This document shows positions 7,891-16,357 of a stretch of 39,447 nt of DNA, in pieces (within the stretch, counting starts at the first letter, position 1; each line of letters begins with the position of its first letter). Location: assembly GCA_016213675.1 (NCBI GenBank), contig JACQZW010000061.1, positions 1 through 39,447 on the forward strand, read 5' to 3'. The position numbers and the translations under genes are program-made. The notes beneath the pieces were generated by a model. That model ran no database searches, was not told the origin of the DNA, and was given only the letters and a program-made list of their open reading frames with translations. The DNA comes from Acidobacteriota bacterium. Lineage in GTDB: Bacteria; Acidobacteriota; Thermoanaerobaculia; Thermoanaerobaculales; Thermoanaerobaculaceae.

Positions 7891-9765
7891 ATGGATCTGG
7901 CTGAAGTCCAGCGGCTCGTGGAGCAGGGCGAGGGGACCACGCTCGAGTTCAAGAAGTCGACGGGCGAGCTGCGGGCGGCGATGGCTGCACTGTGCGGGAT
8001 GCTGAACGCTGCCGGCCGCGGCAAGGTGATCTTCGGCGTGACCGACGACGGAGCCGTGGTCGGGCAGGAGTTCGCCGAGAAGACCCTGGAGGAGATCGCC
8101 AACGAGTCACGGAAGCTCGAGCCCAAAGCCGAGGTGACCACGACGCGGCTGGACCTTCCGTCGGGCAGGACGGTCGTGATCGTCGAGGCCCGCGCCGCCG
8201 AGCCCGGCCCGTTCACCTTCGACGGTCGGCCGTACCTCCGGGTCGGACGCACGACGCAGCGGATGAGCCGCGATGAGTTCGATCAGCGGGTTGCGGACCG
8301 GCTGCACGCCCGAAAACCGTGGGACGGCTGGCCGGCGCAGGGCTGGACGATCGAAGAGCTGGACGCTGCAGAGATCCGCAGCGCCGTACGGGATGCCGTT
8401 GCCACGAAGCGGCTCTTCGCCGCGCCGGACGAGCCTCCGGTGCAGGTGCTGCGGCGTCTCGACCTGCTGGACGGCGACAGGCTCACGCGGGCGGCCGTGA
8501 TCTTGTTCGGGGAGAACGACCGGGTCACCTTCCCCGTCGGCGAGCTGCGGCTGGCACGCTTCGCGGGAACCACGAAGAGCGAGTTCCTGGACAACCGCCA
8601 GTACGACGGCAACGCCTTCCACCTGCTCGACCTTGCCGAGCGCTTTCTGCGCGAGACGGTCCCGGTCGCGAGCCGTTTCGTGCCGGGCCAGATGGCCAGG
8701 ATCGACATCCCGCGGTACCCGCCGCTCGCGGTGAGGGAGGCGTTGATCAACGGTCTCATCCACCGGGACTACTCCGTCGGCGGCGGCGCCCTGAGCCTGG
8801 GGATCTACGACGACCGCCTGGAGGTGACGAGCACGGGCCCGCTGCCGCCCGGCGTGACGGTCGAGAAGCTGAAGGGGCTCCACGACTCGGTGCCCCGCAA
8901 CCCGCTGGTGGCCACGACGTTCCATCGGCGGGGCCTCATCGAGCGGTGGGGCCGGGGGACAAACAAGATCATCGAGGAGTGCGAGCGTGCCGGCTGCCCG
9001 GCGCCGGACTTCGAGGACACGGGGCTGTCGGTGGTGGTGCGGTTCCGGCCGGTTGCTGGCGCGCGCGTCGGCAAGGCGATGTCTGCCGGCACAGCCAGGG
9101 CCGATCGCATCATGGAGATACTCCAGCGGTTTGGTCCGCTCGGGCCATCAGCGATACTCGACAGACTGGGGGAACCGCTCAACCTCCGGTCGCTCCAGCG
9201 GGACCTTCGGAGGCTTCGAGAAGCGGGTCGGGTGGGGCTTGAAGGCAGCGGGTCCGCGACAAGATACGGCGTTCGCAGGGGAAACCGCCGGCTCGAGGGA
9301 AGGTCACGACACGATCGCGACACGATCACGACACGACGTCGCGACACGTCGCGACGTGTCGCGACAGGATCCAACCGCGGCGTCGCGAATCCAACCCAGG
9401 AACGGCCGCAGCAGGCGAGCGAAGGAAGACTCGAAGCGCGGATCGTTCAACTCCTCCAGCAGGAAGGGCCGCTCGGGGCGCGCGCGTTGTTGTCGCGGCT
9501 CGGTGTGTCGGTTGCGATGAGGACGCTTCAGAAGTACCTTGGTCGGCTCCGACGTGGTGGCGAGATCGTCGCGATCGGTGGGGGCCGCGGGACGACCTAC
9601 CGTGCTGCCCAGGGACGGCCCGGGCGCGGTTCCGGAATCGCGCACGAATCGCGCACGAATCGCGCACGCATGCGCGATTCCGGATCACGGACGACCACTA
9701 CGAAGAAAGGAAAGGGGCCGTCACGGCCGGTCCGCCCCCGGCCGAAGCCGAGGACGGGGCGGTAG
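7891..9765 (+). CDS. AlbA_2 / HATPase_c_4 protein with winged helices, unit 2
   Basis: This 624-residue protein is a distant relative of the one at 4857-6557. The AlbA_2 domain is at residues ~1-110 (TTLEFKKSTGELRAAMA, VIFGVTDDGAVVGQEF), and the GHKL ATPase at ~270-370 (VREALINGLIHRDYS, EVTSTGPLPPGV, IERWGRGTNKII). Two winged-helix segments near residues 405-460 and 510-560 are joined by an Arg/Thr/Asp-rich linker encoded by short tandem repeats. The Lys/Arg/Pro-rich tail ends PRPKPRTGR, the same ending as the unrelated AbiEii protein at the end of unit 3. The start is well placed behind GGAGGG at 7880-7885. Likely an ATP-dependent regulator or nucleic-acid-acting defence protein; the role is inferred. 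Confidence 0.85.
   Translation: MDLAEVQRLVEQGEGTTLEFKKSTGELRAAMAALCGMLNAAGRGKVIFGVTDDGAVVGQEFAEKTLEEIANESRKLEPKAEVTTTRLDLPSGRTVVIVEARAAEPGPFTFDGRPYLRVGRTTQRMSRDEFDQRVADRLHARKPWDGWPAQGWTIEELDAAEIRSAVRDAVATKRLFAAPDEPPVQVLRRLDLLDGDRLTRAAVILFGENDRVTFPVGELRLARFAGTTKSEFLDNRQYDGNAFHLLDLAERFLRETVPVASRFVPGQMARIDIPRYPPLAVREALINGLIHRDYSVGGGALSLGIYDDRLEVTSTGPLPPGVTVEKLKGLHDSVPRNPLVATTFHRRGLIERWGRGTNKIIEECERAGCPAPDFEDTGLSVVVRFRPVAGARVGKAMSAGTARADRIMEILQRFGPLGPSAILDRLGEPLNLRSLQRDLRRLREAGRVGLEGSGSATRYGVRRGNRRLEGRSRHDRDTITTRRRDTSRRVATGSNRGVANPTQERPQQASEGRLEARIVQLLQQEGPLGARALLSRLGVSVAMRTLQKYLGRLRRGGEIVAIGGGRGTTYRAAQGRPGRGSGIAHESRTNRARMRDSGSRTTTTKKGKGPSRPVRPRPKPRTGR
9301..9368 (+). repeat. GCGACACG-type short repeats inside the coding linker
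   Basis: Repeated units of CGACACGATC and TCGCGACACG, partly palindromic (CGTCGCGACACGTCGCGACG), encode a linker of Asp, Arg and Thr between two winged-helix domains. The core TGTCGCGAC also appears in the res-like DNA at 24.97-25.11 kb and at 30.07-30.20 kb. Confidence 0.6.
9636..9683 (+). repeat. Direct repeats closed by an inverted repeat
   Basis: AATCGCGCACG occurs three times in tandem, and the block is bounded by GGAATCGCGCA and its exact complement TGCGCGATTCC. It lies within the 3' coding part of the AlbA_2 gene and encodes ESRTNRARM. It may form a hairpin; its function is unknown. Confidence 0.6.
9732..9762 (+). terminator. Hairpin overlapping the end of the unit 2 gene
   Basis: CCGCCCC pairs with GGGGCGG around an inner GGC-CGAA-GCC hairpin, ending directly at the TAG. 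The same sequence recurs at 32399-32429 at the end of unit 3, so it belongs to the unit-end module. There is no T-run, so termination is a guess. Confidence 0.4.
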
Positions 9766-9822
9766 CTGCTCGGCGGGGGATCCCTCGGCGGCGGGTCGGA
9801 TGTGGAAGAGCGACACGGGATC

Positions 9823-9888
9823 GATAGCCAACGGATAGCCAACTTTTCGTGACGCTGGGTGACGCTCCGTGACGCTGTGTGACGCAAA
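9823..9888. repeat. Two-plus-four iteron block of site 3
   Basis: GATAGCCAACG and GATAGCCAACT (11-bp period, 9823-9844) are followed by four 10-mers: GTGACGCTGG, GTGACGCTCC, GTGACGCTGT and GTGACGCAAA (9849-9888). The block is almost identical to that of site 4 and equal in geometry to sites 1 and 2. Confidence 0.9.
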
Positions 9889-9938
9889 GTCCGCGGGACT
9901 CCTCGAATTGGGCAATGGTTCCAAGGGGTCCTGTTGCC

Positions 9939-9982
9939 TTGCCAAGGTGGACGTCGCGGGTTCAAATCCCGTCTCCCGCTCC
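9939..9982 (+). other. tRNA-Gly(GCC) 3'-half fragment (attachment-like site 3)
   Basis: It runs from the anticodon loop TTGCCAAGG through the T-arm to CTCCCGCTCC, identical to site 2 over at least 42 bases. The left half of the anticodon stem (TTGCC) pairs poorly with GGTGG, as expected if the element replaced the 5' half of the tRNA. The stretch from the last 10-mer to the loop is 50 bp. Confidence 0.9.
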
Positions 9983-10051
9983 CCGAAAGCAGAAACGAGT
10001 CGAAGCGTTGCGGAACGCGGCGCGGGCGTGTAGGCCTCCTTCGGACCCAGC

Positions 10052-11467
10052 CTACCGAGCCTTCCGCGTCTTCGTCGTGCGCCTGGCCGGCGACGGCTCG
10101 CCGGAAGGGTCGAGGCCCAGCTCCTTGCGGAGATCGGAGATGTCCACGCGCTCCTCGGACGGAGCCCCCTCCTCCCCGTACTCGATGTGCTTGAGCAGCA
10201 GCTCCAGCTCGCCGCGCATGCGAGGATCCGCCGCCGCCTCGCGCGGCGTCATTCCGTCCAAGGCCGGGACACTCTCATCGAGCCACTTCCTGCTGCGCTT
10301 GGCCCGATACCGTCGCATCAACTCGCGCAGCTCGGGACCCTCGTCCTCCCGCAGCTCGCGCTCCTGCTCGTCGAGCGCGGCCGGATCCATCGTCTCGAGC
10401 ATCGCCCATGGATCTGAGTGCTCGCGGGCCGTGTGGCGCAGGAGGCCCGCGCATGCCTCTTCCACCCGCGCGCGGAGCGCATCCGCACGGCGCGCGGAAT
10501 TGGTCTCGATTCGCACGTCGTCGTCCCCCACCCGGACCGTCCCGACGATCGTGTTCTCCCAGTCGCGGTGGACCGGATTGCCTTCGCGGCAGAACGTGAG
10601 CGACGTCTCACCACCCTTGCGCACCGGATCGCCCGCTCCCTTCAGCCGCGAGAGACGCGCCAAGACCTCCGGCCCCGCGCCGGGCTGCAGCTGGAAGTGG
10701 TCCGTCGTCAGCAGAAGATCGTCACCCTCCGTGTTCTGCAGCCGCGGCGGCGGACGCCTCGCGAGAGCCGCCGCCTCGGAGACCCAGCACTCGATGAGCG
10801 CCGTCTCCGCCTCGGGCGCGCGGAGCCGGTCGATGGGGACATGCCGGGCCCGCGTGCCCAGCCGGCGCTTCGCCGCCCGTAACGCCTTGGCCGCCTCCGC
10901 CGGCGGCAGCGGATGCGGGTACAGCCCGCCGAACACGGAAGCGCCCTGGTGGTCGACCACGCGCGCCATCACCACGAGCCACTTGCGGACCCCCTGCGAC
11001 CCGAGCACCTCGTGGACGAACCGCTCCTCGCCCGTGAGCATGTCCCGGACGGACATCCCCTTGCCGGCAACGACGTCGAGCACCTCCCAGTAGGAGACCC
11101 ACGCCCGCCGCTGCGAACTCAGCCACTCGAGATCCTCGACGGACAACCGCCGGCCCCGCTCCTCCAGGTACCACTCGACGAGCGGCCGCCCGTCCATCCG
11201 CAGGTGGTAGGCCACCCAAGGGGCGAGGAACGCGTCTGCCGGGCCGCCGAGGTCCATCCCGCCCGGAACGTGCGTCATCGCGTCCTCGAGGCCGGGGAAA
11301 CGCCGACGCGCGAACCGCAGGATCTCCACCACCGTCCGGTTGTCCTGCTCGTGCACCGGCGAGGGGCGATCCGCCGCCCGAGCCGCCTCCTCGCGCACCA
11401 GACAGCACCGCTTGTACTTCTTCCCGCTGCCGCAAGGGCATGGATCGTTTCGGCCAGCGGTCGTCAT
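10052..11467 (-). CDS. SEC-C motif protein, 471 aa
   Basis: The N-terminus is a SEC-C zinc motif, GRNDPCPCGSGKKYKRCC, at residues ~5-22. This is the domain first known from SecA and now found fused to many unrelated proteins. The remaining ~440 residues are mostly helical and unassigned, and the last residues are basic (RRTTKTRKAR). The ATG at 11467 lies about nine bases from GGGAG; a GTG at 11473 would overlap the upstream stop as GTGA. Either way the gene is coupled to the 147-aa gene before it. The open frame extends much further upstream through the MITE, but that extension is not coding. The gene points at attachment-like site 3 and ends 70 bp from it. The pair is likely cargo of the third unit. 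Confidence 0.8.
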   Translation of the reverse strand: MTTAGRNDPCPCGSGKKYKRCCLVREEAARAADRPSPVHEQDNRTVVEILRFARRRFPGLEDAMTHVPGGMDLGGPADAFLAPWVAYHLRMDGRPLVEWYLEERGRRLSVEDLEWLSSQRRAWVSYWEVLDVVAGKGMSVRDMLTGEERFVHEVLGSQGVRKWLVVMARVVDHQGASVFGGLYPHPLPPAEAAKALRAAKRRLGTRARHVPIDRLRAPEAETALIECWVSEAAALARRPPPRLQNTEGDDLLLTTDHFQLQPGAGPEVLARLSRLKGAGDPVRKGGETSLTFCREGNPVHRDWENTIVGTVRVGDDDVRIETNSARRADALRARVEEACAGLLRHTAREHSDPWAMLETMDPAALDEQERELREDEGPELRELMRRYRAKRSRKWLDESVPALDGMTPREAAADPRMRGELELLLKHIEYGEEGAPSEERVDISDLRKELGLDPSGEPSPARRTTKTRKAR

Positions 11468-11469
11468 CG

Positions 11470-11913
11470 TCACCGGCTCCCTTCGAGCTGCTTCGGCTCG
11501 TCGACTTCCTCGGCGTCGGAGTCGTCCCCGTGGATGCCCTCGCGGATCACCCGGTCGGTGATCTCCGAGAGGTACGTCTGCAGCTCCCGCGACAGTTCCT
11601 CGAACTCGGGCCAGAAGGTCTGGTCCATGAACGAGCGGGGCGCCTTCACCATCAAAGTCGTTCGGCGCTGGCGGTAGTACCTGAACGGCTTGAGCCCATA
11701 GCGACGGCAGAGGGCGACGAACAGCCGCTGCGACCAGCGATCGGCCAGCGAACAACGGAACTCGATGTCGGGTTCCTTCCCGCGCCATTCGCGCAGGCGC
11801 GTCTTGATGCGCTCGATCGCGGCCTGCGCGGCCTGGCGCTCGCCCGCGGTGGTCGCGCCGGCGAAGAGCGCCTCGACCTTCCGCAGCTTCTCGAACAGAG
11901 CTGCTTCGTCCAT
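11470..11913 (-). CDS. DUF2786-like small protein
   Basis: The 147-residue protein starts MDEAALFEKLRKVEALFAGA and continues with an Ala/Glu-rich helix, as in the DUF2786 N-terminal helix. A conserved-looking core follows (LADRWSQRLFVALCRRYGL, FRYYRQRRTTLMVKAP, FWPEFEELSRELQTYL). The C-terminus is acidic. The stop overlaps the start region of the SEC-C gene, so the two are expressed together. No enzymatic residues are evident. The DUF2786 assignment is tentative; the pairing with a SEC-C protein is directly visible. Confidence 0.65.
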   Translation of the reverse strand: MDEAALFEKLRKVEALFAGATTAGERQAAQAAIERIKTRLREWRGKEPDIEFRCSLADRWSQRLFVALCRRYGLKPFRYYRQRRTTLMVKAPRSFMDQTFWPEFEELSRELQTYLSEITDRVIREGIHGDDSDAEEVDEPKQLEGSR

Positions 11914-12011
11914 CGGCGCGGATCCCTATCGTCCGCCGGGCGCGATGTCCAGCCGATTGGGAGCAAGGCGGAAGGCGATCTTCGTCCGCGGTCGTCGACC
12001 GCGGTCCGGGC

Positions 12012-12405
12012 TGTCCCTCCCGAAATCCCGATTGTGGATCGCGTTGGACGCCGTGGTGGCGCGGGTCGCGGCGACCAGTGCGCTCGCGGGGCCCACGCAG
12101 ATCGGGATGGTAGCGGGAGGCACGACCAGGGGCGGGCGAGGGAGCACCAGAAGAGTCGATCCCGAAGGCGGAGACGCGGGCGCGGAATCGACCGCTGGTG
12201 GATCGCGAACTGCTGGCGCAGGGCGAGCAGCTCGATCTCGAGGTCGAGGTTGGAGCGGAACGGTGAGCCGAGGAGGCGGGGCAGGAAGGCCAGGAAGTCG
12301 GGCATGGCGGCGGACCGTAGGTGGGCGGGTCGGTCGAAGCAAGCCGCGGACGACGTACGGGAGAAGTGCTATGGTTGCGGGGTGTACCGGATTTCGGGAA
12401 CGACA
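12012..12405 (-). mobile_element. MITE-like element, copy 2 (394 bp)
   Basis: The ends are TGTCCCTCCCGAAATCC and the complement of GGATTTCGGGAACGACA. The interior is about 90% similar to copy 1 by eye and encodes the same truncated transposase N-terminus on the minus strand (ALRQQFAIHQRSIPRPRLR). It lies upstream of the DUF2786-like/SEC-C pair and downstream of a lipoprotein gene. No clear target duplication is seen. Confidence 0.8.
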
Positions 12406-12490
12406 AGGTCGATGGCCGCCCACACCGACCTCCGCAATCCGCCATCGACAGCCCAATTCCCGCCGAAAGGGTCGATGGTCGCCTACACCT

Positions 12491-13651
12491 TCAGCGGGGG
12501 CAGACCTGCGCGACCCGCCCGAACGACGTGGTCTCGGGGCTCGCGCCCCCCCACACGACGTGGCCGGGGCGTGGGAAGAAGGCGGCGGGGATGCGCCCGA
12601 CCGGCCCGACCCGCGTCGTTTCCGCCAACCGAAGGTCGTCGTCGTAGAGGCTCGACACCGTCCACACCCCGAGCCCCTCGGGATCGAGCGCGCCGAACAG
12701 CACGCGCAGGCCCAGATCGTCGAGCTCGACGACGGGCAGCCAGCGTGCGCAGGGCAGCGCGAGCGAGCGGAACGCGCCGTCCGCGCCGCCGCTCGCCTCG
12801 ACGACCCCCGCGCTCCACGTCGGCGGCGCGTCGGGGCACTCCTCGGCGAGGACCATGGGGATCCCCCCGGCCCACACGCGGCCGACCGCGGCCGGGTAGG
12901 TGCGGCACCCGTCGCGGGTCGGGCGCGCGAGCGCGGTCTCGCCGATCGCGCGGCCGTCGGGGCGGAGCCAGCGCGCGAACGTCGTGCCTTCGGCGTCCCC
13001 GGCGAGCAGGACGAGCTCCGACGTCTCCTCCACCCACAGCAGCGCGGGGCTGTAGTGGGAGTCGCGACCGGCCAGGTCGACTGGCCGCGGGACCTCGACC
13101 GCGCCCTCGTGATCGACGGGCACCAGCGTCGCGTGTTCGAAGTCGACGAGCAGGAACCCGTCGTCGTTGCCCGCCATCGCGATCGTCGTGATCGGAGCGT
13201 CGCCGACGTAGTCGAAGCCACCGCCCCGGACGTTCCAGGTCCGGAACTGCATGGGCCCCATCGGAGGCTGAGAGAGGATCGCGACGTGGTTGGCGGAGGA
13301 CGCCGACGCGAAGTGGGCCTCGGGCCCGATCTCCTCGCCGCGGGGCGCCGACCGATCGCCGTTCAGCTTCAGCACCCAGAGGCGCCCGTCGACCTCGGTG
13401 ACGATCACTTGGCCTTCGATGGTGTCGAACGCGCCGTACACACCGCCGAACGCGCCGCGGTCCGAGACGACCCCGACCTCGCGCATCACCTCGCACACAT
13501 TGGCGGGCAGACACTCGAGAGGCGCTGGGGGGGCGTCGTCGGGCGCGGACGCGTCGGGCGTGGCGGCGTCCTCGCGGAGGTCGTCGCGGACGTGGGAGGC
13601 GTAGCAGCCCGTGGCCCCGACGAGCACCGCGAGGATGGGGGCGATGCGCAT
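12491..13651 (-). CDS. Lipoprotein of unknown function
   Basis: The 386-residue protein begins MRIAPILAVLVGATGC, a good lipobox, followed by an Asp/Ala/Pro linker typical of Myxococcota surface lipoproteins. The mature part has repeated short strands with Gly-Asp turns (VIVTEVDGRLWVLKLNGD, AMAGNDDGFLLVDFEHA, SELVLLAGDAEGTTFARWL), suggesting a beta-propeller-like fold. Four Cys in the mature part may form disulfides. The start follows from the signal peptide. It stands alone between MITE copy 2 and a gene-poor stretch. Confidence 0.8.
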   Translation of the reverse strand: MRIAPILAVLVGATGCYASHVRDDLREDAATPDASAPDDAPPAPLECLPANVCEVMREVGVVSDRGAFGGVYGAFDTIEGQVIVTEVDGRLWVLKLNGDRSAPRGEEIGPEAHFASASSANHVAILSQPPMGPMQFRTWNVRGGGFDYVGDAPITTIAMAGNDDGFLLVDFEHATLVPVDHEGAVEVPRPVDLAGRDSHYSPALLWVEETSELVLLAGDAEGTTFARWLRPDGRAIGETALARPTRDGCRTYPAAVGRVWAGGIPMVLAEECPDAPPTWSAGVVEASGGADGAFRSLALPCARWLPVVELDDLGLRVLFGALDPEGLGVWTVSSLYDDDLRLAETTRVGPVGRIPAAFFPRPGHVVWGGASPETTSFGRVAQVCPR

Positions 13652-14124
13652 GGTCGGTAGGCTATCGGGGGGCGAGGAGGCTGGGAATGGCGGAAGACGC
13701 GGACGCGGGCTCGGACGCGGACGCGGACTCTGACGCAACCGGCGCACTGACACCGGAGGCGGTGTGGCTAGGCCGTCCAAGCGAGTTCCGCCGGCAGACC
13801 TGTGGTCCTCTTCAACCGCAACGCTGGTTCCTCTCGCCTCTCTCACGGCTCCACCGAAACAAGACATATCGCTTGTTGCGCGACAAGGCAACGATCGGAT
13901 GGACCGGGGCGCTTCGACCCGAATCGACGTCGCTCCCTCAGGAAACGGAGCTCACGATCGTGGACACGATCGGGATTCCGTCATGGAGCGCGTCAACGGC
14001 CGGCGACCGGCACGACCGCCGCCGCGGGGACGGGTGTCGCCGGCGTCGGCGAGCGGCCGAACGGTACCGAATGGCCGGACCGTTCCGTTGGGGCCAGACC
14101 GCCGCCGCGCCGGGGCTGGCGGCC
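13652..14124. other. Gene-poor stretch with an Asp-coding repeat
   Basis: No convincing gene is present. At 13684-13735 repeated GACGCGGAC encodes AEDADAGSDADADSD on the plus strand, a composition like the linkers behind lipoboxes in this genome. It may be the remains of such a gene. The rest shows no recognisable protein. Confidence 0.35.
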
Positions 14125-14206
14125 GGCGGGTCGAAGCAGGGTGCTCGTAGTCCGGCCGAGAAGCGCTATCGCTGCCGAGCGTTCGGGAATTTCGGGAGGC
14201 GCAACG
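14125..14206 (-). mobile_element. Fragment of the MITE right end
   Basis: The segments GGGTCGAAGCAGG and GAGAAGCGCTATCGCTGCCG, and the end GAATTTCGGGAGGCGCAA, follow the right end of copy 2 in order and spacing, with many differences. The left part is not visible. It appears to be an old, diverged fourth copy. Confidence 0.45.
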
Positions 14207-14253
14207 TGCCGGCGCTTGGAGTTCCTGCGCCAGGAGATGCAACCCCGACGCCG

Positions 14254-14763
14254 TTACTCAATCGCCAGTATCCGCACATCCGGGACGCCGTCGAAGTACA
14301 ACGGGTCGTTCTCTCGCGCCCCGATTTGCTCGCGGTAGCGCTCCCGCAGCTCGAGCTGCAGCGTGTAGGCCTGTCCCTCGACGAGGTCCCCGTCGTCGGT
14401 GAAGCTGTGTAGCAGGAAGACGTCGTTCTCCGGCGCGTCCGGGGTGTCGGAGAAGCGCAGCATCTTGGCGCACGGCTGGCAGCTGAGCTCGGGCGGACAA
14501 GGATCGCAGCCGGAGCGCCCCCGGTACCAGGCGGCGACGAACACCGTCTGCGGCGTCTCGCGCTCCGGCCCGTCGCGCAGCGCGCACAGCGTCAGGTCCG
14601 AGCGCGACGGCGCGCCGCGCTCCTGCACTTCCGGTCCGCCGTCTCCCGGCGACGCCGAGGGTTCTCCCGGCGCGGCGGGACCCGGCGCGCCGCAGGCGGC
14701 GAGCGTCGCGACGAGGGCGCCGAGAGCGACGCCCGGCGGCGGTCGGGTGCCCTTCGCGGGCAT
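14254..14763 (-). CDS. Small lipoprotein, 169 aa
   Basis: The N-terminus has the signal GVALGALVATLAAC with an LAAC lipobox, then a Pro/Gly/Ser-rich linker. The globular part contains five Cys, four of them close together (GCDPCPPELSCQPC), suggesting a metal site or disulfides. It ends RILAIE. The ATG at 14763 sits behind GGAGGTGAGG, a strong Shine-Dalgarno. A MopE-like coding fragment ends 22 bp upstream in the same direction, so both may once have formed an operon. Function unknown. Confidence 0.75.
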   Translation of the reverse strand: MPAKGTRPPPGVALGALVATLAACGAPGPAAPGEPSASPGDGGPEVQERGAPSRSDLTLCALRDGPERETPQTVFVAAWYRGRSGCDPCPPELSCQPCAKMLRFSDTPDAPENDVFLLHSFTDDGDLVEGQAYTLQLELRERYREQIGARENDPLYFDGVPDVRILAIE

Positions 14764-14785
14764 TCCTCACCTCCATCGCGGCCAC

Positions 14786-14986
14786 CTACTGCCGGCCTTC
14801 GTCGGTCGTCCCGTCGCAGTCGTCGTCGGTGCCGTTGCAGACTTCGGTCGCGGCCGGATGGACGTCCGGAGCGTCGTCGCTGCAGTCGCGATCCGTCGAG
14901 CAGCAGCCACCGCGCGGCGTGACGCAACCGCCGTTGGCGTATGTGTCGCCGTCGGTGTCGTGCGGATCGGTGCAGGCCTCGATGTC
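14786..14986 (-). pseudogene. MopE-like metal-binding motif fragment
   Basis: A 66-codon frame without a start reads DIEACTDPHDTDGDTYANGG, then CCSTDRDCSDDAPDVHP and CNGTDDDCDGTTDEGRQ before TAG. This is the repeated Cys/Asp putative metal-binding motif of MopE and related secreted Myxococcota proteins. An in-frame TGA precedes it (14987-14989). Further upstream to ~15335 there are only out-of-frame scraps such as GEKVNDHDADGVVASN. I read the whole as a decayed gene. Confidence 0.65.
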
Positions 14987-14989
14987 TCA

Positions 14990-15341
14990 GGCTCCGGCGA
15001 CGCGGTTCGCATAGTCCAACGTAGGTAGCACATGTAACGACGCTATCCCGGCGTGCCTGCGGGGTCAAGGTCGCGCGCTCGCACGCCTGCACGAACTATA
15101 GGTGGCATCGACAACACGTCGACAAGTACTCTCAATCGCGTGTTGCTCGCCACCACCCCGTCCGCGTCGTGATCGTTGACCTTCTCACCGCACCCGGGCA
15201 GCGTCCGGTCGTCGGCGCGAAGCCAACGCGACCGGCGTACCGGGCGCCCTGACAGAACGGCCTGCCGTTCGTCGCCATCCCGAACCCGGATGCGTTTTCG
15301 GCGACCGACAGGTTTCTGGAACGACACGACGTCACTCCTAA
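14990..15341. other. Decayed coding remains
   Basis: This stretch lies between the MopE-like fragment and the oxidoreductase gene. On the minus strand there are short Cys/Asp-containing scraps in different frames, consistent with the lost 5' part of the MopE-like gene. No promoter, RNA gene or intact frame is evident. Confidence 0.35.
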
Positions 15342-16343
15342 CTACGCCAGCTCATCGCCGTGCGTCACGGTCAGTACGACGTTTCCCCTCATGCGCCCTT
15401 CCTCAACATATCGGTGAGCCTCGACGACCTGATCCAACCGAAAGCTCCTATCAATGAACGTCCTCAGCCTTCCCTCCTCGAGAAGCGGCATAAGCTCGTT
15501 GAGCATCCCCAGGCGCTTCGAGACCGACATCAGTCCGGCGGCTGAGAATATCACTCTCTTGCCGCCGAATACTCCGGTCCACAACATCCGAAGCAACACG
15601 GACGGTGTCGGGTAGGCGGTGAGATAGACGCCCGTTCTTCTCAGCAACTTCTTGCACCGTGAAGGCGCCGTTATGCCAGTCGCGTCCAAGACAGCGTCGT
15701 AGGTCCGACCGCTCGTTGTGAGAGCCCCTGTTGCGCAGTCGACCACCTTGTCGGCGCCCAGAGACTCCACGAATGCCAGATCGGCCGTACTGCACACCCC
15801 GGTAACCTCGGCCCCCAGTGCCTTGGCGATCTGAACCGCCGCGGACCCTATGCCTCCCGAGGCATCCATGATGAGAACGCTCTGCCCGCTCTTGATGTTC
15901 GCTTTGGCTTTGAGCAGGTTCCAAACCAACAATGACCCGCAGACGGGAGCGGCCTCCTCGAAAGATGTCGCCGGCAGCTTTGTCGCCAGGAGTCCGTCTT
16001 CCGGCATGCACACATACTCGGCGTTGCAACCGAATCCTGCGCCTGTTACCCCGAAGACCGCGTCGCCTGTCTTGAATCGCTCTACGCCTGCACCGACCGC
16101 CTCGATGGTTCCCGCAAACTCGGTCCCGAGAATGGGTCTTCTTGGTTTCGTGAAGCCGACGGATAGTCGTACGAAGTACGGCCTGCCTCGTCGTTGCATG
16201 GGGTCTTCCACCCCCACGGCCACCGCGAGTATCCTGACCAGCACTTCGTCGTCTTTGGGCGAAGGCTTGGGCACCTCTTTGAGTTGAAGCACCTCCGGCG
16301 GCCCGTATCTCGTGCAGACAACCGCTCGCATGTGCTTTCCCAT
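15342..16343 (-). CDS. Zinc-free MDR family NAD(P)-dependent oxidoreductase
   Basis: The 333-residue protein is a medium-chain dehydrogenase/reductase of the quinone-oxidoreductase type. The N-terminal GroES-like half contains TRYGPPEVLQLKEVPKPSP and LGTEFAGTIEAVGAGVERF. The Rossmann half has ASGGIGSAAVQIAKALGAEV for NAD(P)H binding, and the C-terminal part ends VVEAHRYVEEGRMRGNVVL. No catalytic or structural zinc ligands are seen. The ATG at 16343 was chosen because GGAGGAG lies seven bases before it; an earlier ATG at 16361 overlaps the tetR stop. It is the second gene of an operon behind a TetR regulator, which probably controls its expression in response to a lipophilic compound. Confidence 0.85.
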   Translation of the reverse strand: MGKHMRAVVCTRYGPPEVLQLKEVPKPSPKDDEVLVRILAVAVGVEDPMQRRGRPYFVRLSVGFTKPRRPILGTEFAGTIEAVGAGVERFKTGDAVFGVTGAGFGCNAEYVCMPEDGLLATKLPATSFEEAAPVCGSLLVWNLLKAKANIKSGQSVLIMDASGGIGSAAVQIAKALGAEVTGVCSTADLAFVESLGADKVVDCATGALTTSGRTYDAVLDATGITAPSRCKKLLRRTGVYLTAYPTPSVLLRMLWTGVFGGKRVIFSAAGLMSVSKRLGMLNELMPLLEEGRLRTFIDRSFRLDQVVEAHRYVEEGRMRGNVVLTVTHGDELA

Positions 16344-16357
16344 GGTTTCTCCTCCAT

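Noticed and set aside
2458..9888. The four-fold 10-bp repeats as a small CRISPR or integron attC
   Set aside because: The repeats are contiguous with no spacers, and the cores lack the paired, bulged arms of attC. The tRNA-derived core explains them better.
11468..12445. Upstream extension of the SEC-C protein through the MITE
   Set aside because: The extension crosses the DUF2786-like gene and the MITE and has no protein-like sequence. The SEC-C motif marks the true N-terminus.
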